A stretch of 64,000 bases of DNA, from positions 682,001-746,000 of the forward strand of contig JBAIAA010000117.1 of NCBI GenBank assembly GCA_037893245.1, in the 5' to 3' direction. Source of the stretch: Crossaster papposus. Its lineage: Eukaryota; Echinodermata; Asteroidea; Velatida; Solasteridae. Positions 36,958 to 51,600 of the stretch are shown piece by piece. The notes beneath the pieces were generated by a model. That model did no database searches, was not told the origin of the DNA, and worked only from the letters and a program-made list of their open reading frames with translations. The position numbers and the translations under genes are program-made. The stretch's first letter is position 1; every line of letters starts with the position of its first letter.

Positions 36958-39615
36958 CAAGGTCAAAACACGAAATGAACTTCCAATACTCCCAAATGGT
37001 CTATAGACCTCAATGAGCCTAACAAACACTTTTCGGTTTTTTTCACCGTCAGAACACAAAATAGACTTCCAACGCTCCCAAATGGTCTATAGAGCTCATT
37101 TAGCCTAACAAACACTTTTCGGGTTTTGTTCACCATCAGAACACGAAATGAACTTCCAACGCTCCCAAATGGTCTATAGCGCTCAATAAGCCTAACAAAC
37201 ACTTTTCGGGTTTTTTCACCGTCAGAACACAAATTAGACTTCCAACGCTCCCAAATGGTCTATAGCGCTCATTTAGCCTAACAAACACTTTTCGGGTTTT
37301 TTTCACCGTCAGAACACCAAATGGACTTCCAACACTCCCAAACGGTCTATAGGCCTCAATGAGCCTAACAAACACTTTTCGGTTTTTTTCACCGTCAGAA
37401 CACAAAATAGACTTCCAACGCTCCCAAATGGTCTATAGAGCTCATTTAGCCTAACAAATCTTTTTCGGTTTTTTTCACCATCAGAACACGAAATGGACTT
37501 CCAATACTCCCAAATGGTCTATAGAGCTCATTGAGCCTAACAAACACTTTTCGGGTTTTTTCACCATCAGAACACGAAATGGACTTCCAATACTCCCAAA
37601 TGGTCTATAGAGCTCATTGAGCCTAACAAACACTTTTCGGGTTTTTTCACCGTCAGAACACCAAATGGACATCCAACGCTCCCAAATGTTCTATAGTGCT
37701 CAATGAGCCTAACAAACACTTTTCGGTTTTTTTCACCGTCAGAACACAAAATAGACTTCCAACGCTCCCAAATGGTCTATAGAGCTCATTTAGCCTAACA
37801 AACACTTTTCGGGTTTTGTTCACCATCAGAACACGAAATGGACTTCCAACGCTCCCAAATGGTCTATAGCGCTCAATAAGCCTAACAAACACTTTTCGGT
37901 TTTTTTCACCGTCAGAACACAAATTAGACTTCCAACGCTCCCAAATGGTCTATAGCGCTCATTTAGCCTAACAAACACTTTTCGGGTTTTTTTCACCGTC
38001 AGAACACCAAATGGACTTCCAACACTCCCAAACGGTCTATAGGCCTCAATGAGCCTAACAAACACTTTTCGGTTTTTTTCACCGTCAGAACACAAAATAG
38101 ACTTCCAACGCTCCCAAATGGTCTATAGAGCTCATTTAGCCTAACAAATCTTTTTCGGTTTTTTTCACCATCAGAACACGAAATGGACTTCCAATACTCC
38201 CAAATGGTCTATAGAGCTCATTGAGCCTAACAAACACTTTTCGGGTTTTTTCACCATCAGAACACGAAATGGACTTCCAATACTCCCAAATGGTCGATAG
38301 CGCTCAATAAGCGTAACAAACACTTTTCGGTTTTTCTCACCGTCAAAACACCAAATGGACTTTCAACACTCCCAAATGGTCTATAGCGATCAATAAGCCT
38401 AACAAACACTTTTCGGGTTTTGTTCACCGTCAGAACACAAAATTGACTTCCAACACTCCCAAATGGTCTATAGGCCTCAATGAGCCTAACAAACACTTTT
38501 CGGTTTTTTTTCACCGTCAGAACACAAAATAGACTTCCAACACTCCCAAATGGTCTATAGCGCTCATTTAGCCTAACAAACACTTTTCGGTTTTTTTCAC
38601 CATCAGCTATAGGCCTCAATGAGCCTAACAAACACTTTTCGGGTTTTTCCACCGTCAGAACACAAAATAGACTTCCAACGCTCCCAAATGGTCTATAAGC
38701 GCTCATTTAGCCTAACAAACACTTTTCGGTTTTTCTCACCGTCAAAACACCAAATGGACTTTCAACACTCCCAAATGGTCTATAGCGCTCAATAAGCCTA
38801 ACAAACACTTTTCGGGTTTTTTCACCGTCAGAACACAAATTAGACTTCCAACTCTCCCAAATGGTCTATAGAGCTCATTTAGCCTAACACAAACTTTTCG
38901 GGTTTTGTTCACCATCAGAACACGAAATGGACTTCCAACGCTCCCAAATGGTCTATAGCGCTCAATGAGCCTAACAAACACTTTTCGGTTTTTCTCACCG
39001 TCAGAACACCAAATGGATATCCAACGCTCCCAAATGTTCTATAGTGCTCAATGAGCCTAACAAACACTTTTCGGGTTTTGTTCACCGTCAGAACACAAAA
39101 TTGACTTCCAACACTCCCAAATGGTCTATAGGCCTCAATGACCCTAACAAAACACTTTTCGGGTTTTTTCACCGCCAGAACACCAAATGGACATCCAACG
39201 CTCCCAAATGGTCTATAGCGCTCAATGAGCCTAACAAACACTTTTCGGTTTTTTCACCATCAGAACCCAAAATTGACTTTCAACACTCCCAAATGGTCTA
39301 TAGGCTTCAATGAGCCTAACAAACACTTCTCGGGTTTTGTTCACCGTCAGAACACAAAATAGACTTCCAACGCTCCCAAATGGTCTATAGAGCTAATTTA
39401 GCCTAACAAACACTTTTTGGTTTTTTTCACCGTCAGAACACCAAATGGACATCCAACGCTCCCAAATGTTCTATAGCGCTCAATGAGCCTAACAAACACT
39501 TTTCGGGTATTTTCACCGTAAGAACACAAAATGGACATCCAACGCTCCCAAATGTTCTATAGCGCTCAATGAGCCTAACAAACACTTTTCATGTTTTTTA
39601 ACCGTCAGAACACGA
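36550..39615 (+). repeat. Long-range repeat, copy 1 (offset 24,385 bp)
   Basis: Landmarks at 36,705, 36,963, 37,653, 37,826, 38,257, 38,742, 38,915 and 39,044 recur at +24,385 exactly (61,090, 61,348, 62,038, 62,211, 62,642, 63,127, 63,300, 63,429). Private variants are shared: CTATAAGCGCTC (38,691/63,076), GCCTAACACAAACTTTT (38,882/63,267), AGCGATCAATAAGCC and CACTTCTCGGG. Between about 37.2 and 37.65 kb the copies differ by a gained and a lost monomer that cancel in length. Confidence 0.88.
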
Positions 39616-42600
39616 AATAGACTTCCAACGCTCCCGAATGGTCGATAGCGCTCAATGAGCGTAACAAACACTTTTCGGTTTTTCTCACTGTCAAAACACC
39701 GAATGGACTTTCAACACTCCCAAATGCTCTATAGCGCTCAATAAGCCTAACAAACACTTTTCAGGTTTTTTAACCGTCAGAACACGAAATAGACTTCCAA
39801 CGCTCCCAAATGGTCGATAGCGCTCAATGAGCGTAACAAACACTTTTCAGGTTTTTTAACCGTCAGAACACGAAACAGACTTCCAACGCTCCCAAATGTT
39901 CTATAGGCCTCAATGAGCCTAACAAATACTTTTTGGTTTTTTTCACCGTCAGAACACCAAATGGACATCCAACGCTCCCAAATGCTCTATAGCGCTCAAT
40001 AAGCCTAACAAACACTTTTTGGGTTTTTTCACCGTCAGAACACGAAATGGACTTCCAATACTCCCAAATGGTCTATAGGCCTCAATGACCCTAACAAAAC
40101 ACTTTTCGGGTTTTTTCACCGCCAGAACACCAAATGGACATCCAACGCTCCCAAATGGTCTATAGCGCTCAATGAGCCTAACAAACACTTTTCGGTTTTG
40201 TTCACCATCAGAACCCAAAATTGACTTCCAACACTCCCAAATGGTCTATAGGCCTCAATGAGCCTAACAAACACTTTTCTTTCTTTTTTCACCGTCAGAA
40301 CACAAAATAGACTTCCAACGCTCCCAAATGGTCTATAGAGCTCATTTAGCCTAACAAACACTTTTTGGTTTTTTTCACCGTCAGAACACCAAATGGACAT
40401 CCAACGCTCCCAAATGTTCTATAGCGCTCAATGAGCCTAACAAACACTTTTCGGGTATTTTCACCGTAAGAACACAAAATGGACATCCAACGCTCCCAAA
40501 TGTTCTATACCGCTTAATGAGCCTAACAAACACTTTTCAGGTTTTTTAACCGTCAGAACACGAAACAGACTTCCAACGCTCCCAAATGGTCGATAGCGCT
40601 CAATGAGCGTAACAAACACTTTTCGGTTTGTCTCACCGTCAAAACACCAAATGGACTTTCAACACTCCCAAATGGTCTATAGCGCTCAATAAGCCTAACA
40701 AACACTTTTCGGTTTTTTTCACCGTCAGAACACAAAATAGACTTCCAACGCTCCTAAATGGTCTATAGCGCTCATTTAGCCTAACAAACACTTTTCGTTT
40801 TTTTCACCATCAGAACACGAAATGGACTTCCAATACTCCCAAATGGTCTATAGGCCTCAATTACCCTAACAAAACACTTTTCGGTTTTTTTCACCACCAG
40901 AACACCAAATGGACATCCAACGCTCCCAAATTGGTCTATAGCGCTCAATGAGCCTAACAAACACTTTTCGGTTTTGTTCACCATCAGAACCCAAAATTGA
41001 CTTCCAACACTCCCAAATGGTCTATAGACCTCAATGACCCTAACAAAACACTTTTTGGGTTTTTTCACCGTCAGAACACGAAATGGACATCCAACGTTCC
41101 CAAATGTTCTATAGCGCTCAATGAGCCTAACAAACTATTTTCGGGTATTTTCACCGTAAGAACACAAAATGGACATCCAACGCTCCCAAATGTTCTATAG
41201 CGCTCAATGAGCCTAACACTTTTCCGGTTTTTTAACCCTCAGAACACGAAATAGACTTCCAACGCTCCCAAATGGTCGATAGCGCTCAATGAGCGTAACA
41301 AACACTTTTCGGTTTTTCTCACTGTCAAAACACCGAATGGACTTTCAACACTCCCAAATGCTCTATAGCGCTCAATAAGCCTAACAAACACTTTTCGGTT
41401 TTTTTCACCGTCAGAACACAAAATAGACTTCCAACGCTCCCAAATGGTCTATAGCGCTCATTTAGCCTAACAAACACTTTTCGGTTTTTTTCAGCATCAG
41501 AACACGAAATGGACTTCCAATACTCCCAAATGGTCTATAGGCCTCAATGACCCTAACAAAACACTTTTCGGGTTTTTTCACCGCCAGAACACCAAATGGA
41601 CATCCAACGCTCCTAAATGGTCTATAGCGCTCAATGAGCATAACAAACACTTTTCGGTTTTGTTCACCATCAGAACCCAAAAATGACTTTCAACACTCCC
41701 AAATGGTCTATAGGCTTCAATGAGCCTAACAAACACTTTTCGGGTTTTTTTCACCGTCAGAACACGAAATGGACTTCCAATACTCCCAAATGTTCTATAG
41801 CGCTCAATGAGCCTAACAAACACTTTTCGGTTTTGTTCACCATCAGAACCCAAAAATGACTTTCAACACTCCCAAATGGTCTATAGGCTTCAATGAGCCT
41901 AACAAACACTTTTCAGGTTTTTTAACCGTCAGAACACGGAATAGACTTCCAACGCTCCCAAATGGTCGATAGCGCTCAATGAGCGTAACAAACACTTTTC
42001 GGTTTTTCTCACTGTCAAAACACCGAATGGACTTTCAACACTCCCAAATGCTCTATAGCGCTCAATAAGCCTAACAAACACTTTTCGGTTTTTTTCACCG
42101 TCAGAACACAAAATGGACATCCAACGCTCCCAAATGTTCTATAGCGCTCAATGAGCCTAACACTTTTCCGGTTTTTTAACCCTCAGAACACGAAATAGAC
42201 TTCCAACGCTCCCAAATGGTCGATAGCGCTCAATGAGCGTAACAAACACTTTTCGGTTTTTCTCACTGTCAAAACACCGAATGGACTTTCAACACTCCCA
42301 AATGCTCTATAGCGCTCAATAAGCCTAACAAACACTTTTCGGTTTTTTTCACCGTCAGAACACAAAATAGACTTCCAACGCTCCCAAATGGTCTATAGCG
42401 CTCATTTAGCCTAACAAACACTTTTCGGTTTTTTTCAGCATCAGAACACGAAATGGACTTCCAATACTCCCAAATGGTCTATAGGCCTCAATGACCCTAA
42501 CAAAACATTTTTCGGGTTTTTTCACCGCCAGAACACCAAATGGACATCCAACGCTCCTAAATGGTCTATAGCGCTCAATGAGCATAACAAACACTTTTCG

Positions 42601-45600
42601 GTTTTGTTCACCATCAGAACCCAAAAATGACTTTCAACACTCCCAAATGGTCTATAGGCTTCAATGAGCCTAACAAACACTTTTCGGGTTTTTTTCACCG
42701 TCAGAACACGAAATGGACTTCCAATACTCCCAAATGTTCTATAGCGCTCAATGAGCCTAACAAACACTTTTCGGTTTTGTTCACCATCAGAACCCAAAAA
42801 TGACTTTCAACACTCCCAAATGGTCTATAGGCTTCAATGAGCCTAACAAACACTTTTCAGGTTTTTTAACCGTCAGAACACGGAATAGACTTCCAACGCT
42901 CCCAAATGGTCGATAGCGCTCAATGAGCGTAACAAACACTTTTCGGTTTTTCTCACTGTCAAAACACCGAATGGACTTTCAACACTCCCAAATGCTCTAT
43001 AGCGCTCAATAAGCCTAACAAACACTTTTCGGGTTTTTTCACCGTCAGAACACAAAATAGACTTCCAACGCTCCCAAATGGTCTATAGCGCTCATTTAGC
43101 CTAACAAACACTTTTCGGTTTTTCTCACTGTCAAAACACCGAATGGACTTTCAACACTCCCAAATGCTCTATAGCGCTCAATGAGCGTAACAAACACTTT
43201 TCGGTTTTTCTCACTGTCAAAACACCGAATGGACTTTCAACACTCCCAAATGCTCTACAGCGCTCAATAAGCCTAACAAACACTTTTCGGTTTTTTTCAC
43301 CGTCAGAACACAAAATAGACTTCCAACGCTCCTAAATGGTCTATAGCGCTCATTTAGCCTAACAAACACTTTTCGTTTTTTTCACCATCAGAACACGAAA
43401 TGGACTTCCAATACTCCCAAATGGTCTATAGGCCTCAATGACCCTAACAAAACACTTTTCGGTTTTTTTCACCACCAGAACACCAAATGGACATCCAACG
43501 CTCCCAAATTGGTCTATAGCGCTCAATGAGCCTAACAAACACTTTTCGGTTTTGTTCACCATCAGAACCCAAAATTGACTTCCAACACTCCCAAATGGTC
43601 TATAGACCTCAATGACCATAACAAAACACTTTTTGGGTTTTTTCACCGTCAGAACACGAAATGGACATCCAACGTTCCCAAATGTTCTATAGCGCTCAAT
43701 GAGCCTAACAAACTATTTTCGGGTATTTTCACCGTAAGAACACAAAATGGACATCCAACGCTCCCAAATGTTCTATAGCGCTCAATGAGCCTAACACTTT
43801 TCCGGTTTTTTAACCCTCAGAACACGAAATAGACTTCCAACGCTCCCAAATGGTCGATAGCGCTCAATGAGCGTCACAAACACTTTTCGGTTTTTCTCAC
43901 TGTCAAAACACCGAATGGACTTTCAACACTCCCAAATGCTCTATAGCGCTCATTTAGCCTAACAAACACTTTTCGGTTTTGTTCACCATCAGAACACGAA
44001 ATGGACTTCCAATACTCCCAAATGTTCTATAGCGCTCAATGAGCCTAACAAACACTTTTCGGTTCTTTTCACCGTCAGAACACCAAATGGACTTCCAACG
44101 CTCCCAAATGTTGTATAGTGCTCAATGAGCCTAACAAACACTTTTCGGATTTTTTCACCGTCAGAACACAAAATAGACTTCCAACGCTCCCAAATGGTCT
44201 ATAGCGCTCATTTAGCCTAACAAACACTTTTCGGTTCTTTTCACCGTCAGAACACCAAATGGACTTCCAACGCTCCCAAATGTTGTATAGCGCTCAATAA
44301 GCGTAACAAACACTTTTTGGTTTTTCTCACCGTCAAAACACCAAATGGACTTCCAACACTCCTAAATGGTCTATAGCGCTCATTTAGCCTAACAAACACT
44401 TTTCGGGTTTTTTCACCATCAGCTATAGGCCTCAATGAGCCTAACAAACACTTTTCGGTTTTTCTCACCGTCAGAACACAAAATAGACTTCCAACGCTCC
44501 CAAATGGTCTATAGGCCTCAATGACCCTAACAAAACACTTTTCAGGTTTTTTCACCGCCAGAACACCAAATGGACATCCAACGCTCCTAAATGGTCTATA
44601 GCGCTCAATGAGCATAACAAACACTTTTCGGTTTTGTTCACCATCAGAACCCAAAAATGACTTTCAACACTCCCAAATGGTCTATAGGCTTCAATGAGCC
44701 TAACAAACACTTTTCGGGTTTTTTTCACCGTCAGAACACGAAATGGACTTCCAATACTCCCAAATGTTCTATAGCGCTCAATGAGCCTAACAAACACTTT
44801 TCGGTTTTGTTCACCATCAGAACCCAAAAATGACTTTCAACACTCCCAAATGGTCTATAGGCTTCAATGAGCCTAACAAACACTTTTCAGGTTTTTTAAC
44901 CGTCAGAACACGAAATAGACTTCCAACGCTCCCAAATGGTCGATAGCGCTCAATGAGCGTAACAAACACTTTTCGGTTTTTCTCACTGTCAAAACACCGA
45001 ATGGACTTTCAACACTCCCAAATGCTCTATAGCGCTCAATAAGCCTAACAAACACTTTTCGGGTTTTTTCACCGTCAGAACACAAAATAGACTTCCAACG
45101 CTCCCAAATGGTCTATAGCGCTCATTTAGCCTAACAAACACTTTTTGGTTTTTTTCACCGTCAGAACACCAAATGGACATCCAACGCTCCCAAATGTTCT
45201 ATAGCGCTCAATGAGCCTAACAAACACTTTTCGGGTATTTTCACCGTCAGAACACCAAATGGACATCCAACGCTCCCAAATGTTCTATAGCGCTCAATGA
45301 GCCTAACAAACACTTTTCAATTTGTTTAACCGTCAGAACACAAAATAGACTTCCAACGCTCCCAAATGGTCTATAGAGCTCATTTAGCCTAACAAACACT
45401 TTTCGGGTTTTTTCACGGTCAGAACACGAAATGGACTTCCAATACTCCCAAATGTTCTATAGCGCTCAATGAGCCTAACAAACACTTTTCGGTTCTTTTC
45501 ACCGTCAGAACACCAAATGGACTTCCAACGCTCCCAAATGTTCTATAGTGCTCAATGAGCCTAACAAACACTTTTCGGATTTTTTCACCGTCAGAACACA

Positions 45601-45604
45601 AAAT
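39361..45604 (+). repeat. Domain III higher-order unit U1 (6,244 bp)
   Basis: Landmarks recur in U2 at +6,244 (39,777/46,021, 40,116/46,360, 40,997/47,241, 41,462/47,706). After the 944-bp internal duplication the offset is +5,300 (43,131/48,431, 43,575/48,875), and after one further monomer it is +5,214 (43,989/49,203, 45,419/50,633). Subfamily markers absent from Domain I are GGGTATTTTCACCGTAAG, GACCCTAACAAAACAC, CTCACTGTCAAAACACCG, TTTTCTTTCTTTTTTC (about 40,276) and ATACCGCTTAATGAGCC (about 40,507). Confidence 0.9.
41165..43052 (+). repeat. 944-bp (eleven-monomer) tandem duplication inside U1
   Basis: Copies at about 41,165-42,108 and 42,109-43,052 align at offset 944 (41,239/42,183, 41,462/42,406, 41,578/42,522, 41,929/42,873). 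They are nearly identical. One visible difference is ACACTTTTCGGG at about 41,561 against ACATTTTTCGGG at about 42,505. U2 and U3 have a single copy, so this duplication is specific to U1 among the three units. Confidence 0.88.
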
Positions 45605-48600
45605 AGACTTCCAACGCTCCCAAATGGTCTATAGAGCTAATTTAGCCTAACAAACACTTTTTGGTTTTTTTCACCGTCAGAACACCAAATGGACATCCAA
45701 CGCTCCCAAATGTTCTATAGCGCTCAATGAGCCTAACAAACACTTTTCGGGTATTTTCACCGTAAGAACACAAAATGGACATCCAACGCTCCCAAATGTT
45801 CTATAGCGCTCAATGAGCCTAACAAACACTTTTCATGTTTTTTAACCGTCAGAACACGAAATAGACTTCCAACGCTCCCGAATGGTCGATAGCGCTCAAT
45901 GAGCGTAACAAACACTTTTCGGTTTTTCTCACTGTCAAAACACCGAATGGACTTTCAACACTCCCAAATGCTCTATAGCGCTCAATAAGCCTAACAAACA
46001 CTTTTCAGGTTTTTTAACCGTCAGAACACGAAATAGACTTCCAACGCTCCCAAATGGTCGATAGCGCTCAATGAGCGTAACAAACACTTTTCAGGTTTTT
46101 TAACCGTCAGAACACGAAACAGACTTCCAACGCTCCCAAATGTTCTATAGGCCTCAATGAGCCTAACAAATACTTTTTGGTTTTTTTCACCGTCAGAACA
46201 CCAAATGGACATCCAACGCTCCCAAATGCTCTATAGCGCTCAATAAGCCTAACAAACACTTTTTGGGTTTTTTCACCGTCAGAACACGAAATGGACTTCC
46301 AATACTCCCAAATGGTCTATAGGCCTCAATGACCCTAACAAAACACTTTTCGGGTTTTTTCACCGCCAGAACACCAAATGGACATCCAACGCTCCCAAAT
46401 GGTCTATAGCGCTCAATGAGCCTAACAAACACTTTTCGGTTTTGTTCACCATCAGAACCCAAAATTGACTTCCAACACTCCCAAATGGTCTATAGGCCTC
46501 AATGAGCCTAACAAACACTTTTCTTTCTTTTTTCACCGTCAGAACACAAAATAGACTTCCAACGCTCCCAAATGGTCTATAGAGCTCATTTAGCCTAACA
46601 AACACTTTTTGGTTTTTTTCACCGTCAGAACACCAAATGGACATCCAACGCTCCCAAATGTTCTATAGCGCTCAATGAGCCTAACAAACACTTTTCGGGT
46701 ATTTTCACCGTAAGAACACAAAATGGACATCCAACGCTCCCAAATGTTCTATACCGCTTAATGAGCCTAACAAACACTTTTCAGGTTTTTTAACCGTCAG
46801 AACACGAAACAGACTTCCAACGCTCCCAAATGGTCGATAGCGCTCAATGAGCGTAACAAACACTTTTCGGTTTGTCTCACCGTCAAAACACCAAATGGAC
46901 TTTCAACACTCCCAAATGGTCTATAGCGCTCAATAAGCCTAACAAACACTTTTCGGTTTTTTTCACCGTCAGAACACAAAATAGACTTCCAACGCTCCTA
47001 AATGGTCTATAGCGCTCATTTAGCCTAACAAACACTTTTCGGTTTTTTCACCATCAGAACACGAAATGGACTTCCAATACTCCCAAATGGTCTATAGGCC
47101 TCAATGACCCTAACAAAACACTTTTCGGTTTTTTTCACCACCAGAACACCAAATGGACATCCAACGCTCCCAAATTGGTCTATAGCGCTCAATGAGCCTA
47201 ACAAACACTTTTCGGTTTTGTTCACCATCAGAACCCAAAATTGACTTCCAACACTCCCAAATGGTCTATAGACCTCAATGACCCTAACAAAACACTTTTT
47301 GGGTTTTTTCACCGTCAGAACACGAAATGGACATCCAACGTTCCCAAATGTTCTATAGCGCTCAATGAGCCTAACAAACTATTTTCGGGTATTTTCACCG
47401 TAAGAACACAAAATGGACATCCAACGCTCCCAAATGTTCTATAGCGCTCAATGAGCCTAACACTTTTCCGGTTTTTTAACCCTCAGAACACGAAATAGAC
47501 TTCCAACGCTCCCAAATGGTCGATAGCGCTCAATGAGCGTAACAAACACTTTTCGGTTTTTCTCACTGTCAAAACACCGAATGGACTTTCAACACTCCCA
47601 AATGCTCTATAGCGCTCAATAAGCCTAACAAACACTTTTCGGTTTTTTTCACCGTCAGAACACAAAATAGACTTCCAACGCTCCCAAATGGTCTATAGCG
47701 CTCATTTAGCCTAACAAACACTTTTCGGTTTTTTTCAGCATCAGAACACGAAATGGACTTCCAATACTCCCAAATGGTCTATAGGCCTCAATGACCCTAA
47801 CAAAACACTTTTCGGGTTTTTTCACCGCCAGAACACCAAATGGACATCCAACGCTCCTAAATGGTCTATAGCGCTCAATGAGCATAACAAACACTTTTCG
47901 GTTTTGTTCACCATCAGAACCCAAAAATGACTTTCAACACTCCCAAATGGTCTATAGGCTTCAATGAGCCTAACAAACACTTTTCGGGTTTTTTTCACCG
48001 TCAGAACACGAAATGGACTTCCAATACTCCCAAATGTTCTATAGCGCTCAATGAGCCTAACAAACACTTTTCGGTTTTGTTCACCATCAGAACCCAAAAA
48101 TGACTTTCAACACTCCCAAATGGTCTATAGGCTTCAATGAGCCTAACAAACACTTTTCAGGTTTTTTAACCGTCAGAACACGGAATAGACTTCCAACGCT
48201 CCCAAATGGTCGATAGCGCTCAATGAGCGTAACAAACACTTTTCGGTTTTTCTCACTGTCAAAACACCGAATGGACTTTCAACACTCCCAAATGCTCTAT
48301 AGCGCTCAATAAGCCTAACAAACACTTTTCGGGTTTTTTCACCGTCAGAACACAAAATAGACTTCCAACGCTCCCAAATGGTCTATAGCGCTCATTTAGC
48401 CTAACAAACACTTTTCGGTTTTTCTCACTGTCAAAACACCGAATGGACTTTCAACACTCCCAAATGCTCTATAGCGCTCAATGAGCGTAACAAACACTTT
48501 TCGGTTTTTCTCACTGTCAAAACACCGAATGGACTTTCAACACTCCCAAATGCTCTACAGCGCTCAATAAGCCTAACAAACACTTTTCGGTTTTTTTCAC

Positions 48601-51600
48601 CGTCAGAACACAAAATAGACTTCCAACGCTCCTAAATGGTCTATAGCGCTCATTTAGCCTAACAAACACTTTTCGTTTTTTTCACCATCAGAACACGAAA
48701 TGGACTTCCAATACTCCCAAATGGTCTATAGGCCTCAATGACCCTAACAAAACACTTTTCGGTTTTTTTCACCACCAGAACACCAAATGGACATCCAACG
48801 CTCCCAAATTGGTCTATAGCGCTCAATGAGCCTAACAAACACTTTTCGGTTTTGTTCACCATCAGAACCCAAAATTGACTTCCAACACTCCCAAATGGTC
48901 TATAGACCTCAATGACCCTAACAAAACACTTTTTGGGTTTTTTCACCGTCAGAACACGAAATGGACATCCAACGTTCCCAAATGTTCTATAGCGCTCAAT
49001 GAGCCTAACAAACTATTTTCGGGTATTTTCACCGTAAGAACACAAAATGGACATCCAACGCTCCCAAATGTTCTATAGCGCTCAATGAGCCTAACACTTT
49101 TCCGGTTTTTTAACCCTCAGAACACGAAATAGACTTCCAACGCTCCCAAATGCTCTATAGCGCTCATTTAGCCTAACAAACACTTTTCGGTTTTGTTCAC
49201 CATCAGAACACGAAATGGACTTCCAATACTCCCAAATGTTCTATAGCGCTCAATGAGCCTAACAAACACTTTTCGGTTCTTTTCACCGTCAGAACACCAA
49301 ATGGACTTCCAACGCTCCCAAATGTTGTATAGTGCTCAATGAGCCTAACAAACACTTTTCGGATTTTTTCACCGTCAGAACACAAAATAGACTTCCAACG
49401 CTCCCAAATGGTCTATAGCGCTCATTTAGCCTAACAAACACTTTTCGGTTTTTTTCAGCATCAGAACACGAAATGGACTTCCAATACTCCCAAATGGTCG
49501 ATAGCGCTCAATAAGCGTAACAAACACTTTTTGGTTTTTCTCACCGTCAAAACACCAAATGGACTTCCAACACTCCTAAATGGTCTATAGCGCTCATTTA
49601 GCCTAACAAACACTTTTCGGGTTTTTTCACCATCAGCTATAGGCCTCAATGAGCCTAACAAACACTTTTCGGTTTTTCTCACCGTCAGAACACAAAATAG
49701 ACTTCCAACGCTCCCAAATGGTCTATAGGCCTCAATGACCCTAACAAAACACTTTTCGGGTTTTTTCACCGCCAGAACACCAAATGGACATCCAACGCTC
49801 CTAAATGGTCTATAGCGCTCAATGAGCATAACAAACACTTTTCGGTTTTGTTCACCATCAGAACCCAAAAATGACTTTCAACACTCCCAAATGGTCTATA
49901 GGCTTCAATGAGCCTAACAAACACTTTTCGGGTTTTTTTCACCGTCAGAACACGAAATGGACTTCCAATACTCCCAAATGTTCTATAGCGCTCAATGAGC
50001 CTAACAAACACTTTTCGGTTTTGTTCACCATCAGAACCCAAAAATGACTTTCAACACTCCCAAATGGTCTATAGGCTTCAATGAGCCTAACAAACACTTT
50101 TCAGGTTTTTTAACCGTCAGAACACGAAATAGACTTCCAACGCTCCCAAATGGTCGATAGCGCTCAATGAGCGTAACAAACACTTTTCGGTTTTTCTCAC
50201 TGTCAAAACACCGAATGGACTTTCAACACTCCCAAATGCTCTATAGCGCTCAATAAGCCTAACAAACACTTTTCGGGTTTTTTCACCGTCAGAACACAAA
50301 ATAGACTTCCAACGCTCCCAAATGGTCTATAGCGCTCATTTAGCCTAACAAACACTTTTTGGTTTTTTTCACCGTCAGAACACCAAATGGACATCCAACG
50401 CTCCCAAATGTTCTATAGCGCTCAATGAGCCTAACAAACACTTTTCGGGTATTTTCACCGTCAGAACACCAAATGGACATCCAACGCTCCCAAATGTTCT
50501 ATAGCGCTCAATGAGCCTAACAAACACTTTTCAATTTGTTTAACCGTCAGAACACAAAATAGACTTCCAACGCTCCCAAATGGTCTATAGAGCTCATTTA
50601 GCCTAACAAACACTTTTCGGGTTTTTTCACGGTCAGAACACGAAATGGACTTCCAATACTCCCAAATGTTCTATAGCGCTCAATGAGCCTAACAAACACT
50701 TTTCGGTTCTTTTCACCGTCAGAACACCAAATGGACTTCCAACGCTCCCAAATGTTCTATAGTGCTCAATGAGCCTAACAAACACTTTTCGGATTTTTTC
50801 ACCGTCAGAACACAAAATAGACTTCCAACGCTCCCAAATGGTCTATAGCGCTCATTTAGCCTAACAAACACTTTTCGTTTTTTTTCACCATCAGAACACG
50901 AAATGGACTTCCAATACTCCCAAATGGTCTATAGGCCTCAATGACCCTAACAAAACACTTTTCGGGTTTTTACACCGCCAGAACACTAAATGGACATCCA
51001 ACGCTCCCAAATGGTCTATAGCGCTCAATGAGCCTAACAAACACTTTTCGGTTTTGTTCACCATCAGAACCCAAAATTGACTTCCAACACTCCCAAATGG
51101 TCTATAGGCTTCAATGAGCCTAACAAACACTTTTCGGGTTTTGTTCACCGTCAGAACACAAAATAGACTTCCAACGCTCCCAAATGGTCTATAGAGCTCA
51201 TTTAGCCTAACAAACACTTTTCGGTTTTTTTCACCATCAGAACACGAAATGGACTTCCAATACTTCCAAATGGTCTATAGGTCTCAATGAGCCTAACAAA
51301 CCCCTTTTAGTTTTTTTTCACCGTCAGAACACGAAATGGACTTCCAATACTCCCATATGTTCTATAGCGCTCTATGAGCCTAACAAACACTTTTCGGTTC
51401 TTTTCACCGTCAGAACACCAAATGGACTTCCAACGCTCCCAAATGTTCTATAGTGCTCCATGAGCCTAACAAACACTTTTCGGATTTTTTCACCGTCAGA
51501 ACACAAAATAGACTTCCAACGCTCCCAAATGGTCTATAGCGCTCATTTAGCCTAACAAACACTTTTCGGTTTTTTTCACCATCAGAACACGAAATGGACT

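Larger units (their letters stand above)
34826..39360 (+). repeat. Domain II: satellite with 862-bp higher-order repeat and a mixed right end
   Basis: Two complete 862-bp units and part of a third occupy 34,826 to about 36,957. A mixed stretch follows to 39,360. Only one 52-bp junction is present, at about 38,604. The segment 37,653-39,360 reappears at 62,038-63,745. The first monomers of the Domain III type (GACCCTAACAAAACAC) appear at about 39,139. Confidence 0.8.
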
